From Clarireedia homoeocarpa (Eukaryota; Ascomycota; Leotiomycetes; Helotiales; Rutstroemiaceae), in the NCBI GenBank assembly GCA_001465935.1, contig LNKV01000016.1, positions 310,001 to 374,000 on the forward strand: a stretch of 64,000 nucleotides of DNA. Direction: 5' to 3'. How positions within the stretch are numbered: position 1 is the first letter of the stretch; the number at the start of each line of letters is the position of its first letter. The position numbers were made by a program, and so were the translations under genes. This document shows, piece by piece, positions 58,726 through 64,000 of the stretch. The notes beneath the pieces were generated by a model. The model did not search any database and was not told where the DNA came from. It worked only from the letters and a program-made list of their open reading frames with translations.

Positions 58726-61192
58726 TGTAGTTTAAAGATGAAATATACGAAGTATATGAGATTGCCTGAGTATTTCTTTACCGCCGTGCCGTGCGCACAA
58801 TTAGGACGGAAGCAGTAAGATGCCGTGGCAACCGATCAGGGCGAAAAGCAAGTTGAAAGATGGGGGTAGAAACATGCGACGAAAGCTCGAAGTCAGTTGT
58901 TTGGTTATTTGATGCGACCCGAAGAGCAGTTGTTTATGCAATACCATACCATGGAGATATGCTGTGTCTACATAAGACTGTAGTCGGGTTGCGGTGTACT
59001 TGTACTAAAAGTGTGTGTGCCTGCTTGACATAGTTAAGGGTGTCACCTCGCGATGTATTTGAGAAGTTATTAGTAATAGTGGTACTTCCGCGCCCACTAA
59101 AACACTGATAACCATAATAAGCGACGATATCATGGCCAATAGGAAACTGCAGAATTAAAGCATTGGAAACAATTTATCAGAGCTAGGCAATTGATTCCGC
59201 GGATCTTGAGAATGGCAAGGCTTTGGCATTTCCGGTAGCCGCAGTCTTGCTAGTCAAGACTACCATCGAAAGAATCCTCGCGTGCAAGGCGTACCGAGAA
59301 ATTGTCGTAGAACCAAAAAGGAGAGGGGTCGTAGCCTCGTAGCATCGTCCAACGTTGTACCTGTTACAGCTATACCCTGACTAAAGGGTACTTCATGGAG
59401 GCTTTTCTTTTATTGGTCCTTCCATGCCAGTGTCAGATCCCAAATGTCAAAATTCCCGTGATTTCCCCAAGCTCATCAATGGTGGACATTTCAAAAGCAA
59501 TGCGGACTTCCTGCGTCGGAAGATTTTGTGTGCACTTGCGTGATCGACTGTCCGTGAATATCATGATATCGAACAAAAGGAAGGAAATATGAATTCCCAA
59601 GGGCGATAGAAGGACTAGGTATAATACAAGGAGAACTTGGTTGTGACGGGTAAGAGCATCTATATCAAGGTTTGGTATGCGTTGGTGAACAAGTATCCGC
59701 CGTTCAGATTATCGTGATGCAGAGACAAGAACTGACTCGTGGTGGAAAAGAGATGCAAAAGTGTGTTTGCGTAACGATCTTAAATGAAGGTAACGAACAA
59801 CATGCAGGCAACTTATTGTGCATGCTCTATCGAGGTAAGTTTTGCGATACAGCTCATTTGACAAGCACTTGTTTGATATCTGAGGTGGGCGACGAATATA
59901 AAATCTGTGTTGCAAAGACAAGAAAACAGTATTTATGATGATCTAGCAGTGAATGGTACTATTCCATTCAGAAATGAAGGGGTTCGGATTGAGACTCATT
60001 TATCTAACAAAGAATCTCGCAACGCAATGCAATTTTCCTCTATGCCATCACGTGAAAGGCTTGAAGCAAACAAGACAAACTCTACACAAACTCTACACAA
60101 ACTCTTCCCAAAGAAGACTAGACTCGAAAAAAAGGTGGCAGAAAATTTTCCTCGGATTTTGAGCATAAATACTTCGGCGGCCTCCTTCCAAAAACCTCTT
60201 CTTTTCTCTACTATCATCAGTAGAGGTTATAATTAATACTTATAACATTTACATAGGGGCTCCACTACGGTGGCTTGCTGAGGGTTATTCGCTGTTTTTT
60301 CGAAGACAAGAAATGAATTTCCTTCCGTTCCCGGCCCCTTTGAGAAAAGGTGAACACTCTTCCTAATCAGCCGTCTTCGTCAATTCTCGCGGGATTGGAC
60401 TGTGGGGTGGTCTCTACATATCATCTATCATATTGCATGATAGTGATGCTATTTCATCGTCCTATATGTGCGTCGCGATTTTTAGAATAAAACAATCATA
60501 CCGAGCATTCGTGAGGCATGAAGGGGAGGGGATCTTGGGGACTTCTCCTTCATAGGCTAGCTGCCTGGCTAGACTGTATGTGCTGTGTTATGTGACTCTA
60601 TAGCTGTTGCTGTTGCGGGATGGCTAGGAAATTTCCTGTGCATAATTGGTGCTTGACATGTACAGTGACAATACAGCCCAGGTCGTGCTCTCCGAAGTTG
60701 TCTGCTGTGCAGCTGCTCGTTTTCAACTTCTTCAATTCCATAGAACAGCCGTGGTCGTGCGTATATACCTACTGTACCCGTCCGAGGGAGTATCTTTGTA
60801 GCCAAGTACTCGGATTTTGGGATTCGGCACCATATCTGCACCTGCTGTGGAAAATGTTGGGCAAGAACATGATAGCCCATCTGTAAATTAGATTGGTCAT
60901 AATCACTCGGCCGATTCCAGCGTTCTCTGCAGTAGCTGCGACGTACGATAACGCAATTGTCAAATGGCCTTGGATCGTGCCTACGATGCTCAGTCGAGTT
61001 CTTATGCATGCCCTGATTCATATATGTATGCCAACAATAATTTTGTCCCGACGGTCCTCTTATAACGAAGAACAGCGCCACATGTGAGATTGCACAATAA
61101 TGTTGATTGGTTGTATCATTGCTTGTATTGGATTGTCATCTAGCTACTGCAATGTTTCCTTTCCATGCCACCTCAATAAAGAGGGTGACCAT
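58726..61192. other. 2.5 kb intergenic stretch
   Basis: Between the MFS start and the RPL10A stop. It contains the MFS promoter and the RPL10A 3' region. The largest frame is 60569-61081 (170 codons, minus), composition unlike its neighbours and without a recognisable motif. Short frames at 59395-60236 are also unsupported. Confidence 0.5.
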
Positions 61193-62050
61193 CTAGTAAA
61201 GGCGCTTGGGAGGAGACATAGATGCCTTGATCGTCAAGCTGCCAACGTTTTGCCATCCCTTCTTCAACAAAGAAACGAGGTAGTTGATAGCCAACATAAT
61301 GTTGGAGATCAATTGGTCCTCAGTCATACCGACGTTTCCGACGGCCACACCCATACACAAAACCTTCTTCAATTGGAACTTGATGGTGGACTTGACTTCG
61401 TTGATCTTGCCGCTGAGGTCTTCGTTGTGAGAGACTGGGGTAGGGAATTTACCGGCTGTAGAGTAGATAAATTAGCTTCCTGCATGCGTTCTGCGATACA
61501 TAAGAAAGTGGGATAGACATACCCTTGGACAGACCGGGACCCAAGAGACGAGGAATCTGCTTGATCAAGGTGTCAGATGCAACGAAGGCATCGTACTTGC
61601 GAGCGAGCTTCTTGATCAACTTCTTGTTCTTGTTGAGCTTCTTCAAGTCATCAGCAGACATGGCATCAACACCACCGTGCTTGGCACGATCGATATCGTG
61701 CTGGTCACCGAGAATGCTATCCACCAATTAGTCCTTTTGCTCCCCAACATTGTTTGAGGTCGAAGGCGTACCAGATGGACATGTTTGGGCGGGGAACGAC
61801 TGGGAGGCGGACGGTTCCGGAGAAACGCTTGTCACGTTGGGGATCATAGTTCTTCAAGCCGATTTGGAGTTCGACGGTCTCGAGGAAGTTTCTCTTCTTG
61901 GTCTCGAGAGAGTACTCGAGAAGACTTTGTACGTTGGTACGCACTCCGGCTGTGGCACCAAATCAGTCCCTATTCCATCTCTTATGATACTGCATCCAGA
62001 GGATTCGAAGACTGGCGAAGGACAAACATACCGACTGTGATTTTAGACAT
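61193..62050 (-). CDS. rpl10a: 60S ribosomal protein L10a (uL1)
   Basis: Four exons (62050-62032, 61949-61772, 61716-61523, 61455-61193; introns 82, 55 and 67 bases) give 217 residues, the usual length. uL1 forms the L1 stalk that gates the ribosomal E site. The first exon encodes only MSKITV plus one base, as is common in fungal ribosomal-protein genes. Family blocks: ETVELQIGLKNYDPQRDKRFSG, VPRPNMSICILGDQHDIDRA, YDAFVASDTLIKQIPRLLGPGLSKAGKFPTPV, and the C-terminal QNVGSLTIKASMSPPKRLY. All junctions reproduce the expected sequence. Confidence 0.96.
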
Positions 62051-62591
62051 GATGACAGTCTTCCAGTAGAATTGATAAAGTTCTAATGGTGAGGATTTGC
62101 GTAATTACTGTCGTTGAATACAAGAGAAGTCGTAAATTAGAAATTGTGTGGTGGTGGGTAGAAGTTTGGAAAATTTAGCGAGTATTATGTAATTCACACT
62201 AGTTCTATCTCATCGCTGAATTGTTCTAGCCCTCAAGCTCTGCTTGCTGACAGAATTAACGAACAGCTTGTTGAGAGTTTTTGCGCCTACGACAGAAGAC
62301 AACGCAAGCTACACTTTCACTCAGTGCTCTACTATTTTGGAGTTATATCTGCACAAATTTGATATTTACTTGGTTTCTCCCTACTCTCTACCAATAGTCA
62401 CTGGTGCACTATCGAACGAGTTGAAGCTCAGCTGTTCCCCAAATATACGTTTAATTCTCCTGTCTGTCTTATGAATATTTAACGAGTGTATCTATATCGA
62501 CAAGCAATACAAAACATTTCAATCACTACATTTTCCAAATTCACATTCACTTCAAGAGCTCCAACCTCCTCTAGCTAAGGCGATTCACAAC
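62051..62591. other. RPL10A promoter / 3' region of the secreted-protein gene
   Basis: 541 bases between two minus-strand genes. A plus-strand frame (62244-62474) is unsupported. Confidence 0.6.
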
Positions 62592-63026
62592 TCATCCCAC
62601 AGTCACAGTGACAGTCACGATCTGTGTGTGGCAACCCACTTGACAGGTTGGGCAAAGCGGTGGTGCTGTCGCAGTAACAGTTGGTGTGATCGGACAATTG
62701 GTATTCGGAGCGGGAACAGTGACTGTTGTCGGTTTGAGTACGATGCAGTCGAGGGTGGGTGGGCACGTAGCCGGAGCGAGTGGACAGTTTGCTGCTCTTC
62801 ATTAGTCTATTGTGTCAATGTTTTGTGTAGGATGATAGATACCTATGCCCGTGCCTGCGACGGTTGTAGTTGACGTCCAGCAAGGTGTGGTAGCAGCAGG
62901 TACAGGTCCTGGCAACGCGAATGCAAAGTTGCTGCAAACTCAAGATTAGTTGAAGCAGCGGAGACGGTCCGAGAAGTACTCGTACCTTAAGAATGCCGCA
63001 ACGAGAAAGCTTTGAATCTTAGCCAT
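62592..63026 (-). CDS. small secreted cysteine-rich protein
   Basis: Three exons (63026-62986, 62931-62843, 62791-62592; introns 54 and 51 bases) give 109 residues. Signal peptide MAKIQSFLVAAFLSNFAFA. The mature part of about 90 residues has eight Cys (TPCW, NCPL, TCPP, DCIV, NCPI, LCPTC, GCHT) within a Pro/Thr/Val-rich chain ending in TVTVTVG. Half of the cysteines sit in a Cys-Pro pair. No transmembrane segment. The size, secretion signal and even Cys count fit fungal surface or candidate effector proteins, but no named family is recognised. Too short and fragmented for simple open-frame searches, yet all three junctions keep frame. Confidence 0.78.
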
Positions 63027-64000
63027 GTTGATTGGGATATTGATGATGGTTTCCTGGTTTTTGAGAGTGTTATATGATGCTGGAATGGTACCGTTTCAAC
63101 ATTCCTAACTTCCAGTGGAATTCTAACACCATTTATAAGTTTGACAATTCAACAATTTAGCTCATGAGTCGAACTACTCGGAATGCTATGATATCAGAGA
63201 AACTGAAGCCAAAATCTCACGTGTATTGCAGAGCTCGTATTCGTTGCTCCTTGCTTCCTCTTTTGAGGCGTGGATAGTGACTTTCAGCCCCAAATTACCA
63301 ACCCTTGCTTTGTTCCCGGTCTTCCGGCGTACCGCTAGCAAGCTTTGTCAGGTTAGCATGCATAATCCGGGGTAATATGTCAACGCTCTGAAATTTCTCT
63401 TTCATATTTACCCTGTTTTCATAATGTGTACACGTTTCTGGCAGGGTATTTCCTCCCGGTCTTCAGGCCCACATCTGAAAATCTCATGGCTGTCCCAAAA
63501 TGTATGTAAAGACAGGGTACAAATACACCGCTGAGGGTTCAAATCAACGCAACGGTCTAGCTGATGAGCCTCTTAGCGGTCAGGAACTGTTGATCCGAAA
63601 GCTTACATTCACGCCTAATTGAGTGGTACGACCATCTCCACATGGCATATTGAAAACAAGCTTCCTTGTCAAGAGCAAATTCCATGGCTGATGCAGATGA
63701 TGCGGGGTCCAGCATATCAGTTTCACATTCTCATTCATCGCATTGTACTATCAGCCCTGTCATATAATTTCTAAACCGGTAGGCTCCTTTTAACGTCAAC
63801 AGCCCAGTCTTGCAATATTTTTATTGCTTACTCCGAGACTCGGGAGGCGTAGCACAGGTCATCATTTTTATATGATGTTTATGCAACTTGGGCTATACGA
63901 GCGAAATACGATCGCCTTTCACCGTATTGTTCTTGCTGTGATACTATTGCTCCGTTCGGCACTATTTGCATGAAGCAGAATACCCACCGCTTTCGATATT
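63027..64000. other. intergenic, end of window
   Basis: No credible open frame. The left part must contain the secreted-protein promoter. Nothing else recognised. Confidence 0.6.

Overview
The window is nuclear DNA of a filamentous ascomycete (Pezizomycotina). Genes are interrupted by short introns (about 40-85 bases, GT...AG, often with CTAAC/CTGAC-like branch sites). They encode fungal hallmarks: a Zn2Cys6 regulator, Atg15, a PL1 pectate lyase, fungal MFS exporters and a VPS9 RabGEF, alongside universal eukaryotic genes (PAF1, RER1, ECHS1, RPL10A/uL1). The pectate lyase and gene content suit a plant-associated Leotiomycete such as Botrytis or Sclerotinia, but that placement is a guess. No tRNA, rRNA, CRISPR array, virus or intact transposon was seen.

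Layout. 0.6-2.2 kb (-): type I membrane protein with a Cys-rich ectodomain. 3.6-5.8 kb (+): degenerate ketopantoate-reductase-like protein with a charged C-terminal extension. 5.8-12.4 and 13.2-20.8 kb: two gene-poor, simple-repeat-rich stretches flanking one small acidic conserved protein (12.4-13.2 kb, -). 20.8-23.2 kb (-): VPS9-domain RabGEF. 24.3-26.4 kb (+): atg15. 27.1-28.6 kb (-): paf1. 29.3-30.1 kb (-): rer1. 30.5-31.5 kb (+): mitochondrial enoyl-CoA hydratase. 31.7-33.6 kb (-): FAD-dependent monooxygenase. 35.3-37.4 kb (+): mucin-like single-pass protein. 37.4-41.1 kb: no convincing gene. 41.1-42.1 kb (+): sulfotransferase-family protein, tail to tail with an arylsulfotransferase (43.0-44.8 kb, -). 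46.5-48.6 kb (+): MFS transporter. 49.6-50.8 kb (-): pectate lyase. 52.1-52.9 kb (-): SGNH hydrolase. 54.0-56.3 kb (-): Zn2Cys6 factor, with a drug-type MFS exporter upstream of it on the same strand (56.8-58.7 kb). 61.2-62.05 kb (-): RPL10A. 62.6-63.0 kb (-): small secreted Cys-rich protein.

Most genes are independent housekeeping or lifestyle genes. Three neighbourhoods may work together: the two sulfotransferase-type proteins, both with a C-terminal membrane segment, next to an MFS carrier; the Zn2Cys6 factor next to an MFS exporter; and the head-to-head rer1/enoyl-CoA hydratase pair sharing a 481-base promoter.

Splice structures were deduced by eye from reading-frame continuity, splice signals and family knowledge. 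Coordinates given for multi-exon genes span start codon to stop codon including introns.
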